NCBI GenBank assembly: GCA_947568835.1
Contig: OX387602.1
Coordinates: 4,930,570-4,994,569 of the forward strand
Length of the DNA stretch: 64,000 nucleotides
Reading direction: 5' to 3'
Origin: Protonemura montana
Lineage: Eukaryota > Arthropoda > Insecta > Plecoptera > Nemouridae
Shown in pieces: positions 1-14,200 of this stretch. Each line of letters opens with the position of its first letter. The first letter of the stretch is position 1. The position numbers were made by a program, and so were the translations under genes. A model generated the notes under the pieces. It did not search any database. It was not told where the DNA came from and saw only the letters and a list, made by a program, of their open reading frames with translations.

Positions 1-104
1 TTTCGCTACAACCCAAGAGGACGTCGATGTTTTCCTTCGCAGGATCAATCCCGTAGAATTTTATCTCTGTCTTCAAATTTCCGTCCGAAAAACTTGAGAC
101 GTAT
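1..104 (-). CDS. Probable coding exon of an unidentified minus-strand gene (cut by window edge)
   Basis: On the minus strand a pyrimidine-rich stretch ending in TTCTTTTAG (about 106-120 on the plus strand) precedes an open frame that runs about 37 codons to the window edge. It reads ...NAYVSSFSDGNLKTEIKFY followed by GIDPAKENIDVLLGCSE. The frame has no stop, base composition is more coding-like than the flank, and the acceptor is good. No family is recognised. The downstream part of the gene lies outside the window, so this may also be a chance open frame. It would be arranged head-to-head with the nudel-like gene only if the minus gene starts further right, and no start exon was found. Confidence 0.35.
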
Positions 105-124
105 GCGTTTACTCTAAAAGAATT

Positions 125-2119
125 AAAAATAAATGCGAAAAACAATACAAAATAAAAATAATAATAATAAACTGCCATTATCAAAGCCTATATTGTGACT
201 AGGCGCTTTTCCACAGTGTCACAAGTGATGGAAAGTTACTTTCGATACTCTTATGGGCCGTTCCAGCACAGGAAAAGGCCGTAAGATTCCTTGACGAAAA
301 ACATTTTCTAGGTGACTCTGAAAGTTGGTCACGTCAGAGTTGATGGACACTTTGGTCATTTTCACTGCGTTATTTACTTGTTGACTGTGTCTTGGCCAAA
401 TCGGAGATTGTGCATTCTGCTATCGTGATCTGAGAATAGCTGCTCTACTCCAAAATGCAGTTGAAATCATTTTACCCAGCCAATAGCAAAATATCAGGAC
501 ATATGTGAATGTGCCTCTTGATAAAACGCAGGCTAACTATCAGGACAAAAACTTCTTATCACTGCCAGTGAAAGGGAATAATGTCAGCGCCCCACAAAAT
601 TCCTGGGAGGCTGATTCGAAGTGAAAAAAAAATACCTTCAGAAACATGACAAGTCGTTTCTGAAGATTCACGTACACAAATGTCACAATCGTTGATTAAA
701 AGCGCGTCAGCAAATTGGTGAGCCAAGTGCAATTTCTAACCACGCCGAAAATTGCTGCACAAGTATTTTTACTTAGTCTACTTCCTGCACAAATATCTGA
801 ACCATGATTTCACCATTAAAAATTTATCGATGGCAGTCGATAAACAATGAATGCCAAACATTACGTCACGTAGCCATACCCCTCCCCCTCCGAAACAGGA
901 TCACCCCAATTAAACAGCAGAGTATGACAGTTTGTAAGGCAGGTAGTTGGTGGTCTATGATAGACCGAGCGTGCAGGGCGACCGCATTCATCAACATCGA
1001 GTGGCCGAAAGACTACAGATTTTGTGCGATTCTTGAAATAAATTAGGTAGTTGCTAGAGAATGGTTTAACTTGCTGCGATCTCTTAGTAGAATTGTTTGG
1101 GAGTTGTGGTGGTGGTGTCGTATCGTAGATTTGTGTGCATGCAGTGCCGTTGTTTCGTGCGACAGTCAAAATGAAGTTTTGGTTTCCTGCGTGGTTTCCG
1201 GTAGGTTACCAAGAGATGGCTAGGGACTTGATTCTCGAAGACATTCCTCTGGACCGACGACGGGATAACGACGCAGCTACGACGACGCCCAGTCATCGGT
1301 TTGTGGCAGGTAATCGGAGAGTTGGCCGCCATTGGTTTCATGTTACGTTCATGTCAACTCGTTCTCCGATTGAATGAGCAAGCCAGTTTTAATGGCTTGG
1401 GTTGATTGTCCTCTGTCGAAAAGGGTTCATACGTTAAAATTTGCGTTTATTTAATAGTATTTGAACCAACCCGAGCCACGAATAAAACCGTACCTTCATC
1501 AATTGTGGAAAAAATTGTGTCATAAAGACGTCTTAGACGTCCAAACTCTTTTGTCCAAACACTTTATTTTATCAAGACAACAGCTGTCATTCACATGCGA
1601 CATTAAAACGTTCTTAGTTGAAATTTAGGAAGTAAAATAAATTTTCAAACGCTACCTTCGTTTTGATTTAGGAGAAAAGAGGGAAATAACAAAAGTACGA
1701 TTGAAGAAGTGCGTCAAGCGAAAGGCTAAGAGAGCAGAGAAGAATAATGAATGGTATTGGGGAGTAAACGTTGACAACATATTGATAGCAACAACGATGC
1801 TAGTGTTCCAACTACAACCGCTGATTCACGACAATAAAATGCACTAGGAGGCGACAAGGACCCACATTCTCCCTTAATGGTGACCCCCTATGATGACAGA
1901 GACACACGCGAATAAACCAGAACATTTCTTTCTTTCAGAGAAATTTGTATGCGATTTTTTAATTTGTAAATAATTTGGAGGTGACCAGTAGGGGAGACGA
2001 AAGCTCTAGAGCATCATATCTCCCTGATATCTAGAATCCCTCTTGACCCCTTCCCCCAACACCGTGGCACCAACCCTTGTGGACGGTTGAGCTTACTGAC
2101 GCTCGGTTTCTAGTTGCAG
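125..2119. other. Upstream region of the nudel-like gene, no clear gene
   Basis: AT-rich sequence with short open frames in several phases, none with coding-like composition or recognisable product. The first coding exon of the nudel-like gene should lie here or further upstream. One candidate is an ATG at 1171 (MKFWFPAWFPV), which could end in phase 1 at a GT at 1206-1207 and would join in frame to the exon at 2120; this is a guess based on phase only. No promoter can be assigned. Confidence 0.4.
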
Positions 2120-2254
2120 AGGAGAACGAGCGCTGGTGGCGCTGTGGATGGCGTGGCGGCGGTCGACACTACAGGAAGCTGAGCGCCGCGACGGCCGTGT
2201 TCGGCGCCTGCATACTGGTGCTGCTGGTCGTGGCACTTTACTACAACATCACTC
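2120..2254 (+). other. Nudel-like: N-terminal signal-anchor exon
   Basis: The exon follows a TTCTAGTTGCAG acceptor and ends at GTAAGT. It encodes a basic, Trp-rich cytoplasmic stretch ([19 protein letters not shown]) and then a hydrophobic segment of about 22 residues (starting [20 protein letters not shown]). This is the arrangement of a type II membrane anchor or uncleaved signal, as in Nudel proteins. The apparent open frame extends upstream to a TTG, but no ATG is in it, so the true start lies in an upstream exon. The exon joins to 2773 in phase 1 to give NIT-H-VNRLD. Confidence 0.75.
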
Positions 2255-5200
2255 GTAAGTTACGGTGGTATAGTGACCCTTGTCGTAAAATCTGCATTCC
2301 TTGTCTCGAATTGAGATACTGAAGACGGCGAGGGCAACGATTTGGACAATCGTTTGGTGGCCAACTTCTTAACGGATTTTGGTATGCCACAAGAGAACTT
2401 TGTTGAAATTTGAACAAACGGAATACTGCTCAGTTGGCTTATGGTGTGTTAGGCATGTGTTTTGAGTGGGTGATGCGGATGATGATGTTCAAACCTTACC
2501 TAGCCTAAAAAGGAGGTGGGATAACCTAATACCGATACGTAGTGCGTGTCTACTCTTGTCGAAGAGCACCAAGGGGACAACCGACTTGACTTACTAATCT
2601 ATGATACTCCTTCCTAAGAACGGCTTAACTCGTACAACATGACTTCCCCAAAAATCCATCCTGTCGAATGTTTGATGTAGCAGGCTTGGTTTCATTTTCG
2701 TTGGTCATCGTAGTAATCAAAAGCTTACGTGTGATCGTCTTGTCGGTGTTACATTGACGTGGGGTGTTGCAGATGTTAACCGACTGGACTCGGAGACCGG
2801 CCTCGTGAGGGGCTCCGAGGGTAACGGCGACATGGAGCTGATGATTAACGCACGGAATGCCGAGGAGGAATTGGCGCCAGTCATCCTCAACGCCCAGAAC
2901 CATGCGATCGCTAGGCGAAAGCGTCGGGCGATGCAACCCCAATGGGGCGCATCCAATCTCCCCATGATGACCACCAGTGGTTTTGATAACATGCCTCGGC
3001 AGTGGACAGCGGGTCCACAATTTTCTGGGCCGCACCGTGGGTTTGGCGACGGTCCCTTCGTAGAAAGTTCCATGGGCAACGTCCATAGCCAGTCGGAGTT
3101 CTTTCACGATCAACGACAGCGGCTGATAAGGACCACCCCGCAAGGTGGTAGTCACGGGGCACGTCAGAGCATTATTTTGCAAAACCAAGCAAATATCCCC
3201 GTGGCTATAAACGAGCCTGGATCGCAGATAGGACTTCCAAATCCGTTCGCAAATCCTAACTTGTTCATGCAAGTGCAAAATAATGTCGCACCAAATCAAA
3301 ACAACCTTTTTCCAGGTGACGTGAGCTTTTTAACGAACCCAAACATGGCTCCGAATCAAGTTAACATACCCATCCCTAATGGTTTACCACCCCAGAATGG
3401 CTTGCTCAACCCAAACATAAATATACCGAACCAAAACAATGGCATGCCGAATCAAAACATTGGTCCGCCGCTCCAAAGTAATTTTATCCCCAATCAAAAT
3501 AACTTCAGTCCAATCCCAAACAACTTCAATCCAATCCCAAACAACTTCAATCCAACCCCAAACAACTTCAATCCAACCCCAAACAACTTCAATCCAATCC
3601 CAAACAACTTCAATCCAATCCCAAACAACATGATGACAAATCAAAACAACAACTTCCAGCAGCCCCCCCAATTTCAGAACCCGTCAACAGGCATGCCGTT
3701 CAACAACCAAGGCAACCAACCGTTCTCTTCCAACGCCCCACCCCAGTTTACCACACAGAATGACGCCTCACAGCCGCCAACCTCCACGCAAAACTCACCC
3801 ACTAATTTCTTCGACAACGTCGTTGACCTCAAGCAGCCTGTGGCGGCTGTCAAGGATGCAATCTCAGTTCTACAGCAGCCGTTAGAGAACGACTCCATGC
3901 AGGTGAACGCGCAGAACATGCAAAACCCCCTGGACCAGCTGATGGTGAACAAAGAAGCCGCGTCTAAGGAGCGCGGACGGAAGGGTAAGAACTTGCCCAA
4001 GGTTTTGGTGAACGGCACCAACGGCGAAGATACCGGAGAGTATGCCAAGGCCGTGCAAAGGCACGTAAAAACGATCAAGAACCACATTAGCAGGCTGTCC
4101 GACGCCGTGTCGAGATTGGACAACCCACTTGCGAACAGGCGAAACATTACTACAGAGACTCCGACGACTACCAACGCGCCAGTGGAAGACACGCAAGGCA
4201 TTCCGACAGAAAAAAACGATAGTTACGACAATGTGGAAGACAATGAGATCGTTCAAAATGTGAAAAAGCTGAAGAATAAAGCGATCAAAACAACAACTGA
4301 AGCAACGTCTCTAGACGTCAGCATCAACGACGACGCTGAATATGAAGATCAAGAGGAGACAACTGCAGCCCCTCCGCGTCATCACCACGCTCAGCATCAC
4401 AGTCACAATCATCAGCACAGCAGTACCAAGCAAAATCACAAGATCAAGAAGTTGAGACTGGAGACTGAGTCGAAAGGGCAGGAAACGAAGGTGGAGAACG
4501 AGTCGAATAACTCCGACGAGTGGAACAAATTTTCCGAGACGAGTTCGTCGGTATCCAAGTCCCTCTCTGCCACGATCGATGCGCGATCAGCTACGCCGGA
4601 TTATGACATAAGCGGTATGAAAAGCACACTTATTTCATGCCCGTGGTTATTTCTTAAGCAAATACGACGACAAGCTTCTTTGCATTGACATTATAATGGA
4701 CATTTTGACGTGTGTTTAGGTGACGCGGGCGACGTCGGAACCGGAACGCGGCCGATGACAGAAGTGACACTGGCCCCTCACCACGATGTGGATGTAGCAC
4801 ACAGCATGGCGATGACCAACCACCCTTTCGCAGCTGAACAGAGGGAGGCGAACGAGGCACACATACTCCCCCCTAACATTATCACAGAGCACAGAGGTAA
4901 TGAGGTAACCCATCGTGTGTAATACAGAGAGTGATTCGGCGCCTGAACAAATCACTGCGCATACTTTTGTCTCTTGTAACCTTGAGAAATATTGATGCAA
5001 TATAATTTACCTTTAATAATATTAACCAAATATAGTTTTTTCAGATTAGAGATGCTGCATTGTCATTTGTCAACTGCAAGACTGGTTAATGCAATAAAGG
5101 TTTTTCAGTATTTGTACAGAAGCAGTTGCACATGATTTATTTAATACGTGTCTGTGTTTGTCTTGTCTCAGATCCGAGTGTCCCCCAAGCTCGCGCGCCC

Positions 5201-8200
5201 GGTGAACAGTTTCACCAGCCCCGAATTATCTTCCCGAATAGTGGCGTCGCCAACCCCAACTTCCCAAACGCCCCTGGCGGTGACTCTGCCAAGCTGGCAA
5301 ACTTCGAGCCCAACCAGATCCAAACCAGCGGCACCGAAACGTTTAAATCGAGCCAGCAGCTCGTGCTGATGCAGCCCTCGGCGGGCTTCTACCCCCAGCA
5401 GATGCCTATCTGCTACTACCCCCAACAGCAGGTCGCCTTCCCCTTGACCGCGCCCGGCGCCGCTTTCCCTCCACGGGGGTACCCACCAACGGGCGGCGTG
5501 TTCGCCCAATCCCCTCAACTGATCCCACCAAATTTCCATCGTCAGAACGTTCCGTTCCCTGCAGGCTACGCTCCGATTCAAACGTCCTACCAGAACCTCC
5601 AGCAATATCCTACTGCACCAGGATACTCGTCAGCGCAGCTTCAATACCTGTGCTCTTACCTGCAGCCACAGCAGCAGCAGCAGCAGCAGCTCGTTCAGTT
5701 TCCAGTAATCACAGGAACAGGCTTCAGGGAAGCAGACTTGACGGGACCGGCACAGGAGCCCGTGGGCCATGGCTTTGAAGGACCTATAGGTGACCCCAGT
5801 GCCCAAACCCTTGGCGCAGGCAAGTCTGCACCACATCCAGGCATGTTGCGGGAGGCGGCCGAGGAACCTGTCGCCCATCGCGCGTTCTCGGACACGCACT
5901 CGTCAGTGCCCCGAGGCAACGGGACGCACGGACGAAGTGCATCTTGCGGCGTCGGCATGTCCCCGTGCGACGACTCGTGTGTGCCGCTATGCGATGGCGT
6001 CGTCCAGTGTCCCGACGCCAGCGACGAGTGGCACTGCTCGTGCCGGGACCGCATCGACAGGGAGCGGTTCTGTGACGGTTACATCGACTGTCCGCAGGGG
6101 GAAGACGAACTAGGATGTCACGGTGAGAATAAACTTATATGTTGCACGACCTCTACTCTTTGTTTTTATTGGGAGCTGCACACTACCACTGCACATTATT
6201 TAGTTACTAATTTCCGGTTTTACCAAATACTCTTCATTTGAGCTTCTAACTAGAAATATTTTAATTTTACTGTATGTGATTGAAAATCACCATGACAATT
6301 GCTTTAGCTAACGCTTCAACGAAGAGGTGAGGTTTTGGTAAAACTAGGTCTGAGATCCTATAGATCCAGCGCGATAAAAGGGGTTCTAGAATCCGTTTTA
6401 TGTCTTGCAGCGTGTGGGGCCAACTCTTTCGACTGCGGGAACGTGATCGACCCCCGCGGCAAGAGGACAACGTGTGTAGCTCTCAGCGCGCGCTGCGACG
6501 GGGTCAAGGACTGTCCTAACGGACACGATGAGACGGAGTGCTCCCTCCTGACGGAGACCATCAACCAACACCAGGTTTGCGTCGATCTAAATTTCAGTTC
6601 AGCTCAGCGTCTACAATCACGTGTGTTTCCAAATATGATGAAGCAAAATTATCGAAACTCGCAGAAACTCAAACATAACCAAGAATGTTCCCAGCCTTCA
6701 CGAGGTCATGCATGGGTCTAGGGGTCTCGAAAGAATTTAATAATAGCAATACATAATCTATGCAAACAACAAACTGGGACAAACTTGGAATTTTAATTGT
6801 TTGTGTACTTATATAGTTTCAAATTTAACGACAGTACGACATAGCAGCTTTCTATGACTTTCAATGCGCCATCTTCATGCAGCAATTTTCAAAAGTAGAC
6901 TGCACCGTTGGCTGCGCAGTTAATAGACCCCTATCCAATCTATTTCACTTTGTCCCCTTCAGACGATCCACGTGTCGTACGCCATCGGCTACCTGCACCG
7001 CAACTGGCACGGCCAGTGGTTCCCAGTGTGCACGACAGCGCGAGATTGGGCGCTGGCGGCGTGCCGCGCAGAGGTGGGACCCCACGTGCCCCCGCGTGAG
7101 GTCGTCGTCACGATGGTTCCCAACGTGGGGCTCTACAACGGGCCCTACGTAATACCTCGCGGCAACGGACTAGGCGTCGACCTCGTGCCTACCTGCAACC
7201 TCGCCACCCACGTCAAGTGTCCCGCTGTCCCGTGCGGCACCACGCTCATACCTGAGAACGATGAAGAGGGGGAGGTTCTGATTGGTGAAGACGAAGACGA
7301 GATACAGAGGTTCCGCAGATATCTTAACCTGGATGGGAAGAGATCGGCAGAGAGGTTAAGGAGAGAGGTGGCTGAAAAGTTTATTCGAGATAAACTGCCG
7401 TTCATAGAAATCAATCTCTACAACTCTAACGGTGATGAAGATGAGAATGGAGAACTTCTGCGGAGACTCAGATCAGTGGCCAGTTGTAAGTAATGTATAA
7501 GATTATTTTTTATTTGCTCTGTGACTTGGGAATCCATCACCAATTGCAGTCTTCAAAGTAAATGTACGATTTTGGAACTTTTTCTCGACAAGAATCCGTC
7601 AAAGCGATAAATGTTCTAACCACGTACGCCATTTCTTGTGCCTAGCCGACGTGGAAGTCGACATCCAAATGGTCGACGAAGTTCCCCAAAATCGCGCGTT
7701 GAACCGCAAGCCCCGAGCGGGTAACGGCAGGGTCGTCGGGGGGAGAACAAGTCGTCCCGGTGGTAGCCCCTGGGTGGTCGCTCTTTTCCGAGATGGTGCA
7801 TTCCACTGCGGTGGGGTTCTGCTCTCCGACCGATGGGTCATGACCGCCGCACACTGCGTCGACAGGTAACACAGTCATTTTTTGACAACCAGGAAAATAG
7901 AAATGCATCTAAATTTTGTAAAATCATTCCAATTAATGTCTAATGTGATGCTGGAAAACCAGTGTATGTAAAACACATGTAAGGATGAGGATATATCCTC
8001 ATATGAGGAGGGATTCTGATTCATGCTTCCCCTAGGGGTTTCTGTAGGTATAAAAGCTCTCAATGCTTCCGTTTTTTTTTGGTTTTGGGGTAATTAAGCC
8101 TACATTCTAGATAGCTCACTGTTAAAACTGTATCGATTAAACACCTAGTCTCGGCCCTGTAGTGCATATTCAGAGATAATATTACACGTTAGAATAACAA

Positions 8201-11200
8201 TGCTCTTTTTTAGAAAATAGCTATAAAATGATACGACTAGATTGAGCAATCTGATACCCTAAATCCACCAATGCCACCCTGCACCTAAAAGCCCAGCTAC
8301 TCTTAACCCGCGATGTCCACAGCTTCGAAAAGCACTATTACGAGGTGCAGGCGGGCCTGCTGCGCCGTCTTTCCTTCTCGCCCGCGCAGCAGACACGCGC
8401 AGCGTCGCACATCGTCCTGCACGAGCGCTACGACCGCTCAGACATGCGCAATGATCTGGCGCTGCTGCGCTTGCAACAGAGCGTGCGGTTCAACCGCTGG
8501 GTGCGCCCTATCTGTCTCCCGGGGCTCACGGGGCCTCCTCCGGGAACCATGTGTCGCGCCGTCGGGTGGGGTGCCACCAAAGAGCACGGGCCGGATCGTA
8601 AGTGCACGGCGGCGTGTCGGGCTTAAGAAGCGTAGACTCTCGCACCTTTTTCTTATAGGGACTGCCAAATAAAGGGAACAGTATTACTTTGTTAGATATA
8701 CAGATACTGCGTTTACATTGGAGTTTTGAGCCTAGATTGGAGAAATACATTCTAGGTATACCAATTACCAAGTGTTTAGTATATTCCTTAAAAATGCACT
8801 AATCTCATACGACTGGCACGACCAAAGTCCTTCACCAAACTAGTGTTTCGGAACCATCAATTTACTTTTTATATTGTTTGGGAAGCAACTTTGATTTTAG
8901 AAAAAGCTGCAGTTAGGAGGAATACGGTACTTTGATAGTTTGAAGTAAATCTAGGCAGTTCATCACTGTCCTTATGATCTTTCACCATTGTGCGTGCATT
9001 GTGCGTGCAGCGGACAACATGCGTGAGGTGGAGGTGCCGGTCCTGGCTCGCTGCAAGCACCGCGAAGACGAAGCCGGAGCCGAGCTGTGCGCAGGAGTGA
9101 TGGAGGGCGGACGCGACGCCTGCCAGGGCGACAGTGGGGGACCCTTCCTGTGCAGGTCAGTTGGAATTTCACCAGAGAGTCCGATTGTGTCAATGGAGCC
9201 CGATTGTAGCTCCATAAATCGGTGTGCAAAGCTTGTCCTCGCTCTTTGGATGTAGGCACTAGATGCATTGTCATCTTTGCCTGTCAAAATGTTCGGGATC
9301 TTACTTTGGATAGATGAACTGGCCAGACTTCCTGTAAACTTCAATTACCAATTAGATGCCAATTGTAACTCTGTTGCTTGCAACCCCGGACCCCAGGAAC
9401 CCGCGTGATCCGACGCGGTGGTACGTGGCAGGTATCGTGAGCCACGGCGAGGGATGCGCACGTCCCGACGAGCCAGGAGCCTACACGCGCGTCAGCATCT
9501 TCCTCGACTGGATACTCAGCAACACTGGTAAAATAGCACCAGCACTTCTGCCACAACATGTCAGCACGGGCACTGTTCGCTTACTATTGGATCTACCGTT
9601 TAAAGTTACCCATGAAAGCGACAGTGAATTTTAACTGTTCATTTTTAACTATTCAAATTGACAAATTATTATATTGTGCAGCGAAGACGCTATTTGACTG
9701 CAACATATCTGGACAATTGTAGCATTTCCCCTAGTTATTGAAAGAAAATTGCCTCAATTTTTGTAGTTGTTTTTCCTTTTTTCTTGAATTTTTCGTTTTT
9801 AGCAATATAGCGCAATTGTTTAGAGCGTGAACGTGTGATTTTTGGGCGAAGCAAGCAGAAACTAAAACTTGGTGACATCACGTTTTCATGGCCCATGTGT
9901 GTCCGACAGAGGACTCCAAGCTGCCGACGAAACGACCAGTGGCGATCTGTCCTGGCATGCAGTGCAAGAGCGGTCGCTGCCTGCCGGCGCGGAAACGCTG
10001 TGACGGCACCGTGGACTGTCTGCTCGCAGAGGACGAGCTCAACTGCAAAGGTGTCCACGAGTCTGCATCGAGGGCCAGCAACGACACGCACGCGAGCTGG
10101 CGCAACGCCGGCCTCGCCGATGATCTCACCTCGCTCAAGAACGCAATCAGCAAGAAGACAGGCGCACGCACCGCCGAGCAGGGTGTCGACACGGTCGACG
10201 GCGTCGCAAACCTCAAGCCCATTGACATGGCTAACCTCACGTTGACGGACGTGGGGAACGAGGCGAAGGCCTTGAACGATCGCGACTCTCAAAGAGCGCT
10301 TGAAAAATTGATCCCGAACGACGTGAACGATGCTTTTGGTGATATTACTTCGACAACGCCCATGGCATCTGAACTAATTTCAGCACCGTTCAACGATGGA
10401 TCAGACTCTGAGGTAATTTTTAGTACGACAACTGAATTCCAGACAGAAGTTTCCGCGGAAGCTAAGGATCTGGTAGGCGCCTCACCAACACCTTCGACGG
10501 CGGCCTTCGATCGAACGTCGGAAACATCGATACCGTCAGAAGTGCAATTTCAAACAGGAAACCTCGAATTCGTCACCTTGCCAGCAGAGCGCGAGCTGCC
10601 GTTGACGTCAAACGACCCTTTCTCTACCACGCCTGGTAGACTTGATGCGACTTTGCAACCGTCTGTGAACCCTGCAGATCTGTCGGAGGAGCGGAATCTT
10701 CCTTCCACAACTGCTCCTGAGTTTTCTCAGACAATTGAGAGACCAATGCCGACCGTACAATCTGAACTTGAAGCCGACAGAGGCATACTTCCAGGAAACG
10801 CCGAAGTAAATGTCGTCACCATGGAATCCGTGACTTCAGTAGCAAGGACAACAGAAGAAGATCGGGCATTGATAATCGAACCTTCTGTATCTAACTTCCC
10901 GTCTACTTTGGTGGATTTGAACGAAAAGAAAAGTCAGCCAATGTTTTCCACGACCGAGGAAACTCGAGCGCTCGAATTTGAAAATATCAAAGAAACCGCA
11001 TCAGTTGTTTCGGCAGAGAAAATCTCAACTATACCAATGGCGTTAACTGCAGAGGAAGGTACAGCTCTGTTGCTAGAAAATAGTTCCTCTGCACCCGTTT
11101 TGAATATACCACAGGACAAAAACCAACTCGAAACATCAACAACCGAAGAAATACGTGCTCTACCAGTTGGTAATATCTTGAGTAGTTCTCCTGAGCCAAT

Positions 11201-14200
11201 ATCCCAATTATCTGCAGAGAATATATCGGACCGACCAACAACATCAACTACAGAGGAGGACCGAGCTTTACCGATAGAGAATACTCTGGCTAGTTCCACA
11301 GAGTTTCCTGTAGAAACCATGAACGGTGGACCAATAATCGAACGGCCGGAACAAAAGGAGTTGACCGAACCAATATTTAGTACCACAACCAAAATTGCCG
11401 TCTCGCCATCCAATGAAATCAATCCATCAACAAATTTCCCTCTAATCAGCACATCAAAGTTTGGTGACTACGACCTCGACGGAACAGAAATCAAAGAGGG
11501 CAAAGACTTGGAAACGTCAGCACCGCCAACAGTCACGCCCACCACTGAATTAAACGTCAATACCCCCGAAGGCAAGGAGTTGGATACAAGAAATACTACC
11601 ACTTCGATCAGTTTTATGTTCCCAGAAGCTGGCGACGATGCTTTAACATTCTCAACCCTTCAAATGACAGAGACATCCACCGACGGCATTGTGGTCACCA
11701 CTGAGAAAGAGATTGTTACTTCGAAGTTCGAACTTGTGCAACAAGCCGGACATTTCACGAGCAACCCTGACGACATCACAACACACGTTCAAGATACAAC
11801 GCCTGTCGACGGCGAATCGTCTCTTGAATTCATCCTTCCGGTAGATCTTACCACTGTGGATAACAGTTATTTCTCAACTTCATCTTATCCCTTAACGACG
11901 GAGGAACCAGAAGAGCCAGAGGTGCCCCGGTACTTCACGTGCACTCAGTTCCCGCAAATGATCCTCTTCGAGCGCCGATGCGACCGCATCGTGGACTGTG
12001 AGGACGCAACCGACGAGCTCGACTGCACGTGTAAGGAGCACCTACTTGGCACTCAGCCCACGGCGATCTGCGACGGTCATACGGACTGTGCCGACAGGAC
12101 AGACGAGATGGGCTGCGATGACGTCTGCCTGGACGGGGAGTTCTATTGTCGCCTGAGTCGAGAGTGCGTGCCGCAGAGTGTGATATGCGACAAGAAGGTA
12201 TTGATTAGACATTGGTTTATTATTTTATTAAAAGGTTAAGAAGTTCAGTTCTGTCAGAAGGAAGGAGCTGCTAGAAATAATTTTAAAAACTAATGTTCGC
12301 AGTTTTCAAACATATCGGGAAAATTTAGTACATTTTCGTTATTATTGTTGTGTATTTTTTTTCAGACATAACTGTAAGTAATGCCTTTTGTCTTGCAGGC
12401 AGATTGTCCGCACGGAGAAGACGAGAAGGACTGCTACGCATTGACCAACGGGGTCTCGATGAGAATCGATCTAGACCAGCGACCCGAAATTTATTCGGAA
12501 GGAGTGTTGAGCTACAATCAAGAAGGCTCGTGGTTTAACCTCTGCAACGTGAATCTCCATGATGCGGGTCCGGCGAGCGAAATCTGTGACTACCTTGGCT
12601 TCACGGGCTACGAGTTCTTCAACACGACTCCCGTCACCAACCGCGCTCTGGTCATCGAACGCCACTGGAACACTCCGCGTTCTGCGAATCAGTCCGCGGA
12701 GCTGTCTTCCACGGAGCTGTCTTCCACGGAGTTACCTTCCACGGAGTTACCTTCCACGGTGATACCTTCGTCGGATTTCTCAACCGATCCAACTCCCAAC
12801 GAAGCGTCGACTGTCAGGAATATGACGCTTGTGCGTCGTGACATAAATGAGAGGACATCGACGTGCCACGGGCGACACGTGAGGTGCTTGCTCTCGCTTG
12901 AAGGGATGGAGAAGCAACAGGGTGAAGAGGATTTCGAGTGGCCTTGGCATGCTGGAGTGTACCTTGAGGGTAAATACGTCATGATGGCAGTTCTTCTGGA
13001 CAGGCGGTGGCTGCTCACATCGACTAAGCTCCTGGATAGCATGGGGTACGTTAAAAACGATCCACACAATCATTTTCCTATGAATACACGTAGGAATTAC
13101 TGAATCACAACCTAATCCGTATGGCCCCAAGAACCGCGCACCAGTTTTGCCCTATTTTGAAAGTGCCTTCATTTGTGCACGTGCTTGCAGCGCGCCCGGT
13201 CAGTACATTGCCGTGCTGCTTGGTGCTACGAAACCCTCGATGGGGACGACCAAGCCGTTCGAGCAGGTGCACCGCGTGGACCACATGACCCTGGTACCGG
13301 ACACCGACACCCTTCTTCTGCACCTCGAACATGAAGTGCGTCCGTCCCGGCACATACGCCCTCTGAGCGTGCCCCAGTGGTGAGTAAGCAACACATGACC
13401 TTACAAACGAACTTATTAGTGATGAATTACGTGGGTCGAGGGTGGCACCTTGCTACGGTAAAACGGGGTTTTCTCATTCCTGCTATAGTTTTCTTTGTAA
13501 TGGGAACGCCTGGCGCCTGTCGCCGGCAACAGTTTTTGTTTTCTGATTTCTTTTTGAGCTACTTGTAAGACCCGCTGTGTTTTAACGGCTTGCAAGCATT
13601 TTTAAAGGCTCATTATTTTAATTCTCAGTTGTGTCGCTATATGATATGATAATCGACTCTGACACAATTTGTCTTCCCGGTCTTCTAAGGATTCCGCCCT
13701 CGAAGAAGGACGAGGTGTGTGTAGCGATAGGCAAGGACGCCGACGGCGAGACTGACCGGTCGCTGTTCCTGCGTACGCGTGCCGGTCGTTGTCCTCCGGG
13801 ACGTCGCTGTCTGCAGCCGGCGGACGACGCCGTCTGCACGCGCACCCCTTCCTGGACTGGCGTCGTCGTCTGCGAGAGTGCCGACGCAGGCTGGTACCCC
13901 GCGGCGGTCTTCCACCAGCGCAAGGGCGCCTGTGGGTTCATCGATGCTGACGAGTCGTTCAAAAGCATTCCCGAGCAGCTGGAGGAAATCGCCAAGGCGC
14001 TGGGAAATCCTGTTTGGAGTTTCCCGGCCAATCCTTGTAGCAGGTAGGCACTTCATGATCGTCGGCTCTTAGGTTTGTGTTCTTGATAGAGACACCCATT
14101 AATATATTGCTCTTGGTAATGTTTAGTGTAATTACGCATAATGACGATGACGAAGCCAAATTAACACTTGGATAAAGAGATAACTTGTTCCTCCGAATGA

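Noticed and set aside
3384-3671. Minus-strand open frame of Trp/Val repeats ([14 protein letters not shown])
   Set aside because: It is the antisense reading of the NNFNP coding minisatellite in the nudel-like exon.
9735-10292. Minus-strand 185-codon frame opposite the LDLa exon
   Set aside because: Shadow of the GC-rich nudel-like exon; no family and no splice support.
10934-11452. Minus-strand 172-codon frame
   Set aside because: Antisense of the Ser/Thr-rich nudel-like exon, open because of composition.
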